A stretch of DNA of 64,000 bases. Origin: SABY01 sp964523795 (lineage in GTDB: Bacteria; Bacteroidota; Bacteroidia; Bacteroidales; 4484-276). Positions 43,118 through 51,747 of this stretch are shown piece by piece (within the stretch, counting starts at the first letter, position 1; the number at the start of each line of letters is the position of its first letter). Position numbers and translations under genes: made by a program. Below the pieces are notes generated by a model. It was given only the letters and a program-made list of their open reading frames with translations, ran no database searches and was not told where the DNA came from. The DNA lies in NCBI GenBank assembly GCA_964523795.1, contig CAZGAO010000002.1, forward strand, positions 62,001-126,000. Reading direction: 5' to 3'.

Positions 43118-46100
43118 CTATTCGCTTTTGCTGAAATCCATAGCAGCCAAGCGTTTATAGCTGTTGTAGCGCCATTGAGCATTCTTCACGGCCTCCTTCG
43201 AGAGTACCTCGGCTTCGGCAGGGAAGGCTTTGTACAGCGAAGTATAACGCACTTCACCTTTCAGAAAGTCCATAAACTTGTCCCAGTCAGGCTCTTTCGA
43301 ATCGAGTTGGAAGGGGTTCTTTCCTTCTTCTTCCAGTTGCGGATTGTAGCGATACATTTGCCAGTAACCGGCTTCCACAGCGCGTTTTTCCTCTTCCTGG
43401 GTTTTGCCCATGCCTGCGCGCAGACCGTGGTTTATGCAGGGCGAGTAAGCAATAATGATAGAGGGACCTGGATAGGCTTCCGCTTCTTTCAGTGCTTTGA
43501 GAAACTGCGATTGGCTGGCTCCCATGGCTACCTGAGCTACGTAAACGTAACCATAAGTCATTACCATAGCACCCAGGTCTTTCTTGCGGGTTTTCTTGCC
43601 CGAGGCTGCAAATTTGGCCACAGCACCCACAGGTGTCGCCTTTGAGGCTTGTCCGCCGGTATTGGAATATACCTCAGTGTCCATTACCAAAATGTTGATA
43701 TCTTCGCCCGAAGCTACAACGTGGTCAAGGCCACCATAGCCGATGTCGTAAGCCCAGCCATCGCCACCAAAGGCCCATACCGATTTTTTGATCAGGTACT
43801 GCTTCAGTGCCATAATTTCTTTGGCAACCGGGGCATCCGATTTTGTGCAAAGGGCAACAACTTTTGCTGATGCCAATTTTGAGGCTTCCGCATCGTTCAC
43901 CCCTTTGAGCCATTCGCCAAAGGCAGCCTTCATATCATCGGCAATGCCATTACTCATGGCTGCCTGCATTTTTTCGGCCAAACGCTGGCGCATTTTATTT
44001 ACACCCAGCATCATCCCGAAACCATATTCAGCATTGTCTTCAAACAGCGAGTTGGCCCAAGCAGGACCTTCGCCATTGGCATTTTTGCAATAAGGTGTCG
44101 AAGGTGCCGAGCCGCCATAAATGGAAGAGCATCCCGTAGCGTTGGCCACCATCATGCGGTCGCCAAAGAGTTGTGTTATCAGTTTTACGTAAGGTGTTTC
44201 GCCACAACCTGCGCAGGCTCCCGAGAACTCGAAGAGGGGCTGGGCAAACTGGCTGTTCTTTACGCTCTTGTCTTTTTGTACGATGGTGTCTTTATAGCTT
44301 ACGTTTTTGACCATAAAATCCCAGTGCTCATCTTCGTGCATCTGCGATTCCAGTGGCTCCATAACCAGTGCCTTTTCTTTGCTGGGGCATACATCGGCAC
44401 AGTTGCCGCAGCCGGTGCAGTCGAGCGGACTCAACTGAATCCTGAACTGGTGTGGAGCAAAAACTTTGGGCTTGGCTTCCAGTGTTTGCATGTCCTTGGG
44501 AGCCTTGGCCATTTCTTCCTCGCTGAGCAGGAAGGGACGGATACAGGCGTGAGGACATACATAAGCGCACTGGTTGCACTGGATACAATTTTCGGGAATC
44601 CACTCGGGAACGTTTACGGCGATACCCCGTTTTTCGTAGGCGGTGGTGCCTGCCGGGAAGGTTCCGTCTTCGCGTCCCAGGAAGGCACTTACCGGCAAAT
44701 CATCGCCTTTTTGTGCATTGATCGGCTCTGCCACATTCTTGATAAAATCAGGAAGGTCGCGGTCATCCTTTTCTTTTTTCACTATTATCTCAGCCCATTC
44801 TTTGGGTACTTCTACCTTTTCTACTTCACCACCCTTATCCACAGCAGCAAAGTTCATCTTTACAATGTCCTCGCCCTTGTGTCCAAAACTCTTGATGATG
44901 GCTTTTTTCATTGCATCCACGGCCAGCGCGTAAGGAATTACTTCCGAGATTTTGAAGAAGACCGATTGCATAATGGTGTTGGTGCGGTTGCCCAGCCCAA
45001 TTTCTTCGGCCAGCTTGGTGCCGTTGATGATGTAGAACTGAATGTCTTTCTCGGCCATGTATTTTTTAAAGTGGTCGGGAAGTCTGTTTTTGGTTTCCTG
45101 GGCATCCCAGATACTGTTGAGAAGGAAGGTGCCGCCTTTTTTTAGGCCGCGCAGCATATCATATTTATTAAGATAAGCAGGCACGTGGCAGGCCACAAAG
45201 TCGGGGGTTCCCACGAGGTACGACGACTGGATGGGCTTGTCGCCAAAACGCAGGTGCGAGGTGGTGATACCGCCCGATTTTTTGGAGTCGTAAGCAAAAT
45301 ATGCCTGGCAATATTTGTCGGTATTTTCGCCAATGATCTTGATTGAGTTTTTGTTAGCACCTACCGTACCATCCGAACCCAAACCGTAAAACTTAGCCTG
45401 ATAAGTACCTTTGGGTGCAATACTTACTTCGGGAAGCAGCGGCAGCGACAGGAATTTAACATCGTCGTTGATGCCTAAGGTAAAGTGATTTTTCGGCTCA
45501 TTAAGTTTTAGGTTATTATAAACCGAGATAATCATCGCCGGGGTGGTGTCTTTTGAACTCAGGCCATAGCGTCCGCCAACAATGATGGGGGCATTTTCTT
45601 TTTCATAAAAAATATCTCTGATATCTAAGTAGAGTGGTTCGCCTGTTGCGCCGGGTTCTTTGGTGCGATCAAGTACGGCAATTTTTTTCACCGATTTAGG
45701 CAGCACTTTTATAAAGTACTTTTCCGAGAAGGGGCGATACAGATGCACCGAAATTAAACCCACTTTTTCGCCATTGGCGGTAAGGTGGTCGATGGTTTCG
45801 CGGATAACCGGAGTAATTGAACCCATGGCTATCAGGATGTTCTCGGCATCGGGGGCACCATAATAAGTAAAGGGATGGTACTCGCGGCCGGTGCGTTTGC
45901 TAATTTCCTGCATGTATTCTTCCACCATGTCGGGTATCGGATCGTAGAAGGTGTTGGCAGCTTCGCGCGATTGGAAATAAATATCCGGGTTTTGTGCTGT
46001 TCCACGGGTTACCGGGTTCTCGGGGTTCAGGGCGTTATCCCTGAACTTTTGCAAGGCATCCCAGTCCACCAGGTCTTTCAAGTCATCGTTGGTAAAATAT

Positions 46101-46657
46101 TCTACCTTTTGAATCTCGTGCGAGGTGCGGAAGCCATCGAAGAAATGTACGAAGGGAATCCTGGATTTTATAGCCACCAGGTGGGCAATGCTGCTGATGT
46201 CCATGATTTCCTGCACGCTGCCGGTAGCCAGGAGGGCAAAGCCGGTGTTGCGGGCAGCCATCACATCGCTGTGGTCGCCAAAGATCGAGAGTGCCTGTGC
46301 GGCAAGGCTTCGCGCGCTTACGTGAAATACGCCGGGCAACAATTCGCCGGAGATCTTGTACATATTCGGAAGCATGAGCATCAAACCCTGTGAAGCAGTA
46401 AAGGTGGAGGTGAGTGCGCCGGCTTGCAGCGATCCGTGCATGGCTCCTGAGGCACCGCCTTCTGATTGCATCTCGGAAACCTTTACGGTTTCGCCAAAGA
46501 TATTTTTACGGCCATGAGCCGACCATTCGTCGATGTACTCGGCCATGGTGGAAGAGGGCGTAATGGGATAAATGGCAGCAACTTCGCTAAACATGTAGGC
46601 TACATGCGAAGCGGCATAGTTGCCATCACAAGTAATAAAATTCTTCTTTTTAGTCAT
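43118..46657 (-). CDS. nifJ: Pyruvate:ferredoxin (flavodoxin) oxidoreductase
   Basis: A single-chain enzyme of 1179 residues that splits pyruvate to acetyl-CoA and CO2, passing electrons to ferredoxin or flavodoxin. It starts MTKKKNFITCDGNYAASHVA (the D-G-N-x-A-A pyrimidine-side motif). The domains run in the usual order: alpha/beta (about 1-400), gamma (about 420-630), a delta-type ferredoxin domain with two 4Fe-4S motifs (CIQCNQCAYVCPHAC and CTGCGNCADVCP, about 690-770), and the thiamine-binding C-terminal domain (ACAGCGETPYVKLI, then FGGDGWAYDIGYGGLDHV). All key cysteines are present. The gene fits an anaerobic or microaerobic lifestyle. A -7-like TACTTTCG lies at 46705-46712 on the minus strand; a TIR element lies further upstream. 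Confidence 0.97.
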   Translation of the reverse strand: MTKKKNFITCDGNYAASHVAYMFSEVAAIYPITPSSTMAEYIDEWSAHGRKNIFGETVKVSEMQSEGGASGAMHGSLQAGALTSTFTASQGLMLMLPNMYKISGELLPGVFHVSARSLAAQALSIFGDHSDVMAARNTGFALLATGSVQEIMDISSIAHLVAIKSRIPFVHFFDGFRTSHEIQKVEYFTNDDLKDLVDWDALQKFRDNALNPENPVTRGTAQNPDIYFQSREAANTFYDPIPDMVEEYMQEISKRTGREYHPFTYYGAPDAENILIAMGSITPVIRETIDHLTANGEKVGLISVHLYRPFSEKYFIKVLPKSVKKIAVLDRTKEPGATGEPLYLDIRDIFYEKENAPIIVGGRYGLSSKDTTPAMIISVYNNLKLNEPKNHFTLGINDDVKFLSLPLLPEVSIAPKGTYQAKFYGLGSDGTVGANKNSIKIIGENTDKYCQAYFAYDSKKSGGITTSHLRFGDKPIQSSYLVGTPDFVACHVPAYLNKYDMLRGLKKGGTFLLNSIWDAQETKNRLPDHFKKYMAEKDIQFYIINGTKLAEEIGLGNRTNTIMQSVFFKISEVIPYALAVDAMKKAIIKSFGHKGEDIVKMNFAAVDKGGEVEKVEVPKEWAEIIVKKEKDDRDLPDFIKNVAEPINAQKGDDLPVSAFLGREDGTFPAGTTAYEKRGIAVNVPEWIPENCIQCNQCAYVCPHACIRPFLLSEEEMAKAPKDMQTLEAKPKVFAPHQFRIQLSPLDCTGCGNCADVCPSKEKALVMEPLESQMHEDEHWDFMVKNVSYKDTIVQKDKSVKNSQFAQPLFEFSGACAGCGETPYVKLITQLFGDRMMVANATGCSSIYGGSAPSTPYCKNANGEGPAWANSLFEDNAEYGFGMMLGVNKMRQRLAEKMQAAMSNGIADDMKAAFGEWLKGVNDAEASKLASAKVVALCTKSDAPVAKEIMALKQYLIKKSVWAFGGDGWAYDIGYGGLDHVVASGEDINILVMDTEVYSNTGGQASKATPVGAVAKFAASGKKTRKKDLGAMVMTYGYVYVAQVAMGASQSQFLKALKEAEAYPGPSIIIAYSPCINHGLRAGMGKTQEEEKRAVEAGYWQMYRYNPQLEEEGKNPFQLDSKEPDWDKFMDFLKGEVRYTSLYKAFPAEAEVLSKEAVKNAQWRYNSYKRLAAMDFSKSE

Positions 46658-47112
46658 AATTATCTAATAATTTAAACGCTAATATTCGATTCTGAAATTT
46701 GGCACGAAAGTACTTATTCTCACCGAAATTCAATCCTTACAAAACCTATTTCAGCATCAAAATCAGTTATTTAAAATCGTTTTAGATTATGGAGCGTATT
46801 AAATCCCATGCTTATGAGGCTTTAGTAAAGTTGGCGTTTGGTATTTTGAGATATTTAATTCTCACTAAGCAGTGTTTGTCCTTAAAGTAGCACATAGAAA
46901 AATATACGATTTCAGATTAACCCCGATACGTTGCACTTCGGGGCAGGCAGATTTTAGATTTAAAATGCTGGTGATATTCAGCACAATCTAAAATCTCCGA
47001 TCGGTAATCTTCAATCTGAAATCAAAAAAATATTGATTTTATGGACAAACCCTAATTTTCCCTCTTTCATCCATGCCTTCCCGGTTAATAATTCTATATA
47101 TATACTTTTCCA
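46658..47112. other. Spacer between nifJ and the T9SS cargo genes
   Basis: This 455-bp stretch has no ORF. It holds the likely nifJ promoter (minus-strand -7 at 46705-46712, one mismatch) and TIR element copy D. Confidence 0.6.
46866..47058. mobile_element. MITE-like TIR element, copy D (subfamily 2)
   Basis: The left end TAAGCAGTGTTTGTCCTTAA (then AGTAG) and the reverse complement of the right end (AAATTAGGGTTTGTCCATAA) form imperfect terminal inverted repeats. The inside shares AGAAAAATATACGATTTCAG and ATCTAAAATCT-type stretches with copy A at 3373-3601. No ORF; 193 bp. Confidence 0.7.
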
Positions 47113-48711
47113 TTAATTGATCACTATCTTCCCCCTAACCGAAAAATCATCGTTGCTAAGATTGAAAAAATACACTCCACTTGGTATTTGCCGAACATCC
47201 CAGATTATTTTGTTTTCGGAATGGTAAAGCACGAGGTTTTTTATTTTAGATCCCATGCTGTTAAAAATCGTAATTTCAGTTTCCTCTTGTGGCTGCCCGA
47301 GGTACTCAAAACTTACATATTCATCCGCAGGGTTTGGGTAAACATTGAGCTTGTCGGCTGCCGGAACGGGGATGGCAGGCAGTGATGTAATCGTGTCGCT
47401 GATCTCCAGCACCCAAATATCTCTTTCGTAATAATACAGATTGTGTGGAGTACACGTTACATCGTACGAGGGGCCTAAATCGGTAACCCCGGCAATTACA
47501 AAGTTTAAATCACTTTTTTGAATTACGCCATGCAGCAGATGCTCAAATCCTATTCCGCCAATACATCGTTGGTTTATCAGCTCGCCTTCGTCACTGATTG
47601 TCAGCATCCAGATGTCGAGAAAGTTAGAATGGTTCTGGCTCACCTGCCCATCGTTGGACCAGGTATAGCCAAATAGGGTAAAGGTTCCATCGCTGTTATG
47701 AAATATTCTTTTTGCAAATTCTGCATTAGAACCACCATAACATTTTTGCCAAAGCACTTCGCCGTTAAGATTGGTGCGCATTAGCCATATATCCTGTCCG
47801 CCGTGCACTTCAACCCCTTCCAAATCCCCGTCGTCCGATTCGGTGTTTGATAGTATCATATATCCATCTTCGAGGGCGAGTAGTTCTTCCATCACGTCCC
47901 AGCCATTGCCGCCATAGCACCTGTGCCATTGCATGTTGCGATCCGCATCAAGTTTAATAAGCAGGTTGTTCATTAAATCATAGCGGGGCATGCAGGTGAT
48001 AAAACCTAGATATCCGAGTTCGCTGTCGCAGCCCAACAGGTAGCCCCCATCGGGGGTTGGTATCATGGTTTTACCCATATCTACCCAATCGGTGCCTGAA
48101 GAATGATCCCACTGGAGTTCTCCCTCGCTGTCAATCTTTATCATCCAGATATCCGAAGCACCAAAGTTTAGGCTTACGTCACCATCTTCCGAGCCTGTAG
48201 TGCCCAGTACTACCAGATTGCTGTCGGCATCTATAAGGGCCGTTTGCGCTCTGTCGCCACCGGTGCCACCGTAGAGCCGGCTCCAGATTTTGTTTCCGGC
48301 ATTGTCTATTTTCATTATCCAGTAATCTTCCGAATTCGGATAAGGGTCGCCCTGCAAGTCCCAGTCGGACGAGTAAGAGCTGCCCACCAGATAATAGCCC
48401 GACTGGGGAGCCGGAATAATTCGGGACAGGTAGTCGTTATCACTGCCGCCATATACTTTGCTCCAGATCATGCTGCCTGTGCTATCGGTCTTTATAAGCC
48501 AGGCATCTGTATTGCCCAGGTTGTAACCTACATCGCCATCCGCAGATTCGCTGGTGCCCAGTATCAGGTAGCCACTCCCATCGCGAATAATGTCGGTGGC
48601 AATTTCCTCCTGGGAGCCGCCATAGCAATTTTGCCAGTCGATTTGGTAGGTCTGGGTGTAGCCGGCAAGGGCACTAAGAACTATAACACCAATAATAATT
48701 TGCTTTTTCAT
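47113..48711 (-). CDS. T9SS cargo protein with repeated YGG-type propeller-like modules (532 aa)
   Basis: The start is the ATG at 48711 (MKKQIIIGVIVLSALAGYTQ, a signal peptide); the ATG at 48741 would add ten residues in front of it. About seven repeats of about 55-60 residues follow. Each has CYGG or YGGS, a G-Y-x-x-x-G-x-x-x-S/T-x-D-G-D stretch and a D-x-W-(L/M)-(I/M)-K-(I/T)-D motif (NTDAWLIKTDSTGSMIWSKV). This pattern suggests a beta-propeller. The end is a T9SS type A sorting domain (NVYPNPADEYVSFEYLGQPQ ... FSVRGKIVIN). It is the distal gene of three minus-strand T9SS genes and a close paralog of the next upstream one (53-bp gap). Likely surface exposed; no enzymatic residues are evident. 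Confidence 0.85.
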   Translation of the reverse strand: MKKQIIIGVIVLSALAGYTQTYQIDWQNCYGGSQEEIATDIIRDGSGYLILGTSESADGDVGYNLGNTDAWLIKTDSTGSMIWSKVYGGSDNDYLSRIIPAPQSGYYLVGSSYSSDWDLQGDPYPNSEDYWIMKIDNAGNKIWSRLYGGTGGDRAQTALIDADSNLVVLGTTGSEDGDVSLNFGASDIWMIKIDSEGELQWDHSSGTDWVDMGKTMIPTPDGGYLLGCDSELGYLGFITCMPRYDLMNNLLIKLDADRNMQWHRCYGGNGWDVMEELLALEDGYMILSNTESDDGDLEGVEVHGGQDIWLMRTNLNGEVLWQKCYGGSNAEFAKRIFHNSDGTFTLFGYTWSNDGQVSQNHSNFLDIWMLTISDEGELINQRCIGGIGFEHLLHGVIQKSDLNFVIAGVTDLGPSYDVTCTPHNLYYYERDIWVLEISDTITSLPAIPVPAADKLNVYPNPADEYVSFEYLGQPQEETEITIFNSMGSKIKNLVLYHSENKIIWDVRQIPSGVYFFNLSNDDFSVRGKIVIN

Positions 48712-48763
48712 TGTCTGTATTTTTTGGATGAAAGGTTGCATCGTTTAATTTCTTCTTAACAAT

Positions 48764-50371
48764 TTAATGATTGATAACTATTTTGCCACTACCGGTAAAG
48801 CCCTGCGTAGTATAGGTGTAAAAGTACACACCTTGTGGCATTTGCCGGGTATCCCAGATGTATTTCCCGTCTGTTTTGTAAAGTATCGTATTTCTGATTT
48901 GTTCGCCCATGTTGTTAAAGACCATAATTTCAGCTTTCTGCCGGGGCTGTCCTGTGTATTCGAAGCAAACATAATCGCGGGCGGGATTGGGGTACACCTT
49001 TAGGCCAGCCAAAGCGAAGGGTGGTAACTCTGGCAGGGCTGTAGTGGTATCTGCGATTTCCAGAACCCAAATATCGTAAGCGTAAATGGGGTGGATTTGA
49101 TGGGTAAAACACGATACGTCGAAAGAAGGGCCCGCAAAAGTTTTACCGGCAATTACATAATTGTAGTCACTTTTTTTTATAACACCCCAATTCATTTTTT
49201 CGTGAGTCACTCCTCCAATGCATTGCTGGGCAAGTAATTCACCGTTGCTGCTAAGCCGGATAACCCAAATATCATCGTTACCAGAATGATTTCCATTTAC
49301 ATCAATATCATTTGAATCGGTTGTACCGAAAACCACAATATCACCATTTTCATTTAAGAACAATTTGTGGGGTGATTCCGTTTTCGTCCCTCCATAACTT
49401 TTTTGCCAGATAATATTGCCATCAAAGTCAGTTTTGACGACCCATATATCGCCTTCCCCATAGTGATAGCTAAGGTCACCATCCCCAGAATCAGTATATG
49501 CACTAAAAATATAGCCATCCTCCAATTCCTCAACCGTTATTATTACATCATGATTACTTCCGCCATAGCATCGTTGCCACTCGATGTTGCGGTCTTTGTC
49601 GAGCTTTACCAATACTGCCTCTGCAAGATCGTGATACGCATCGCATCTAAGATTCCCCTGTGTGCCTTCGCTTACCCAGCAGCCACCACTACACAAATAT
49701 CCACCATCGCTGGTTTGAGTCACACCATAACCATCGTCAATAAAGTTGGTTCCGATGGTGTAGTCCCATTCTATTTCGCCCTCATTGCTGAGCTTAATCA
49801 TCCAGATGTCCCATGCTCCATAGGCCACACTTATATCTCCATCGTGGGATGCGGTTCTGCCATAAGCCAGCACCCCATCATCATCAGTTAGTATGGCGTA
49901 CCATTGCTGATCGGTAGCGTTGCCTCCAACAATACGATCCCACATTATATTACCCAGGCTGTCTATCTTAACGATCCAGGTACTTGACGATCCGGGATAG
50001 GGATTATAACTTATATCACCATCCGTTGAACTGGACATGCCCGTCAATAAAAAATTATCCTCACTATCCCTAAATATTCTTTGAAAATTGTCACTAGATG
50101 TTCCTCCATAACATCTTTCCCATAAGATATTGCCCTGTAAATCAAGTTTTAAAAGCCAGGCATCGATGGCCCCATGGTTGCCTGAGTTAACGTCACCATC
50201 GTTAGATTCTGTGTAACCAGCAACCATATAACCATCATCTATTTTAATTATATCAAATGCGTCATCATCGTCGGTTCCTCCGATGCACTGATTCCACAAA
50301 ATAGTAAAAGGTTGCGAATATAAAGGGCTTAATAAAAAAATATAAAACACAAGTATTACAATTCTTTTCAT
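48764..50371 (-). CDS. T9SS cargo protein, paralog of the preceding gene (535 aa)
   Basis: A signal peptide (MKRIVILVFYIFLLSPLYSQ) precedes the same repeated propeller-like units as its downstream neighbour, for example WNQCIGGTDDDDAFDIIKID, GYTESNDGDVNSGNHGAIDA and WLLKLDLQGNILWERCYGGT. It also ends in a T9SS type A sorting domain (KVYPNPARDYVCFEYTGQPR ... TGSGKIVINH). Length and architecture match the downstream gene throughout, so the two arose by tandem duplication and have since diverged considerably. It lies 56 bp downstream of the gene at 50428-51471 and is probably co-transcribed with it. Confidence 0.85.
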   Translation of the reverse strand: MKRIVILVFYIFLLSPLYSQPFTILWNQCIGGTDDDDAFDIIKIDDGYMVAGYTESNDGDVNSGNHGAIDAWLLKLDLQGNILWERCYGGTSSDNFQRIFRDSEDNFLLTGMSSSTDGDISYNPYPGSSSTWIVKIDSLGNIMWDRIVGGNATDQQWYAILTDDDGVLAYGRTASHDGDISVAYGAWDIWMIKLSNEGEIEWDYTIGTNFIDDGYGVTQTSDGGYLCSGGCWVSEGTQGNLRCDAYHDLAEAVLVKLDKDRNIEWQRCYGGSNHDVIITVEELEDGYIFSAYTDSGDGDLSYHYGEGDIWVVKTDFDGNIIWQKSYGGTKTESPHKLFLNENGDIVVFGTTDSNDIDVNGNHSGNDDIWVIRLSSNGELLAQQCIGGVTHEKMNWGVIKKSDYNYVIAGKTFAGPSFDVSCFTHQIHPIYAYDIWVLEIADTTTALPELPPFALAGLKVYPNPARDYVCFEYTGQPRQKAEIMVFNNMGEQIRNTILYKTDGKYIWDTRQMPQGVYFYTYTTQGFTGSGKIVINH

Positions 50372-50427
50372 TATAGTATTGGTTTTTAAAACAGGGAGGA
50401 TAAACTGCTTATCCTCCCTGATGATAG

Positions 50428-51471
50428 TTAATGAGAAACAATTATTTTTCCGTTTTTAGAAAACCCATCAACTGTAAACGTGTAAAAGTAAACTCCTGGT
50501 TTTATCTTGCGGGTGTCCCAAATCTGATTACCCTGCGTGGCATTTATGGTAAACCTCTGAACTAAGTTGCCGGTAACATCAGATATTATAATTTCGCCTT
50601 TGGAATCCATGTCCGGCAAAGTATAGATAAAATTTGTCCAATCGCCTGCGGGGTTTGGATTTACTTCAATACTTCCGCCTATTATTTGCTGTAAAGTTCT
50701 TGTGTTATATACACTGCCACTTTTAAATCCATTGTTGCTTTCAGCAGAGATGCAATCGCAGAAATGATAACCGTAGTTCGATTCCAGTAAACCTATTGCC
50801 ATTGCTGCGGCTGTTCCTTTGCTATTTTCAGCAATTCCCACCAGACTGTTCACCTCGGTACTATCCAGGTCAGTGAGCGGTTTTCCCTGCTGAGTCATCT
50901 GTACCTGAAGGTTCAGCAAATTCATATACATGGTATGTTCAGCCATCGAAGGGGCATCGTAATTATGCAGGTCAGGCAGCATAGCTGCCAGTGCCAGTGC
51001 TTCCTGATGGTTTCCCACCTGAAGGTAAGTAGCTATGATTTGTTCATTGGCTCTTTGGCCGCCAATATTGCTGAGCCAGGTGCGTAGTGCTGCCATATCT
51101 GTGATGGAGTCGTTAAGCATACTGCGAACAATGTCATTGGCGGCGCGTGTTTTGCTTTGGTTAAGTGCACTTATCTGCTGCTCAAGTACAGTGCGGTAAG
51201 TAATTCCACCAGCTACCTGTTCAAGAATATCGATCATATACTCAGGCAAGGGGTTTTCCTTGTCTTCTAAGTATTTAAGCAGCTCGTCATTGCTAAGTTC
51301 ATCGGGGTTGGCGGCCATGATTTCGAAGAGGATACTTTCGGGCAAAACCTCTGTTTTGTCGGCAGCCGTCTTTAGCACTTCGGCGCTCAGGTGGGGCGAT
51401 TTGCCCAGCAGCTCTGCACGCAGTTCCCAGGTATCATCGGGCCAGGCGGTTTCCACTTCTAATGTTTTCAT
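50428..51471 (-). CDS. T9SS sorting-domain protein without a signal peptide (347 aa), possible C-terminal remnant
   Basis: The protein starts MKTLEVETAWPDDTWELRAE with no hydrophobic leader. A helical region (about 1-250) rich in LLGKSPHLSAEVLKTAADKT and LPESILFEIMAANPDELSND motifs precedes a T9SS type A sorting domain (VNPNPAGDWTNFIYTLPDMD ... SKNGKIIVSH). In related Bacteroidetes this helical part usually forms the C-terminal region of much larger secreted proteins. A stop lies 12 codons upstream in frame, so no signal peptide can be added. Yet a well-spaced promoter (51541-51570) lies 70 bp upstream. Either a deletion fused the promoter to the 3' part of an old cargo gene, or the start region is misassembled. 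Without a signal peptide it should not reach T9SS. Confidence 0.72.
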   Translation of the reverse strand: MKTLEVETAWPDDTWELRAELLGKSPHLSAEVLKTAADKTEVLPESILFEIMAANPDELSNDELLKYLEDKENPLPEYMIDILEQVAGGITYRTVLEQQISALNQSKTRAANDIVRSMLNDSITDMAALRTWLSNIGGQRANEQIIATYLQVGNHQEALALAAMLPDLHNYDAPSMAEHTMYMNLLNLQVQMTQQGKPLTDLDSTEVNSLVGIAENSKGTAAAMAIGLLESNYGYHFCDCISAESNNGFKSGSVYNTRTLQQIIGGSIEVNPNPAGDWTNFIYTLPDMDSKGEIIISDVTGNLVQRFTINATQGNQIWDTRKIKPGVYFYTFTVDGFSKNGKIIVSH

Positions 51472-51540
51472 TGCGATTTTTGTTTGGTGAATAAATTATT
51501 TATTTCAGATCATGATCTTACAATTTTTAATTGAGTGCGG

Positions 51541-51570
51541 CAAACTTACAAATTATGTTTGGTATTCAAA
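51541..51570 (-). promoter_or_regulatory. Promoter of the three-gene T9SS cargo unit
   Basis: On the minus strand a -33 TTTG (51567-51570) and a -7 TAAGTTTG (51541-51548) are separated by 18 bp, close to optimal. It points to the gene at 51471. Confidence 0.75.
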
Positions 51571-51583
51571 GAAAATGTTGTAA

Positions 51584-51594
51584 GGGGGGGGGGG
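51584..51594. repeat. G11 homopolymer upstream of the cargo promoter
   Basis: Eleven consecutive G lie 14 bp beyond the -33 element of the minus-strand promoter and about 150 bp before the plus-strand gene at 51748. Tracts of this length can slip during replication. Confidence 0.85.
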
Positions 51595-51690
51595 CTGTTT
51601 TAAGGAAATTTAACGTTCATTAACATGCCTGGTTTTTATGTTAATCAACTTTAAAAAGCCGGACTGACTTAGTGCTGTTGTTTTTTTTAA

Positions 51691-51698
51691 TATTTTTG
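51691..51698 (+). promoter_or_regulatory. -7 box for the DHODH-like gene
   Basis: TATTTTTG matches TAnnTTTG exactly, 49 bp before the ATG at 51748. No -33 TTTG at the right spacing. Confidence 0.55.
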
Positions 51699-51747
51699 CC
51701 TTCTCGAAATTTTTAGTGAACTATACAAAATAATAAAACGATAGATT

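Noticed and set aside
44171..46393. Plus-strand ORFs of up to 324 residues inside nifJ
   Set aside because: The minus-strand frame is an unbroken, fully recognisable NifJ; the others are antisense shadows.
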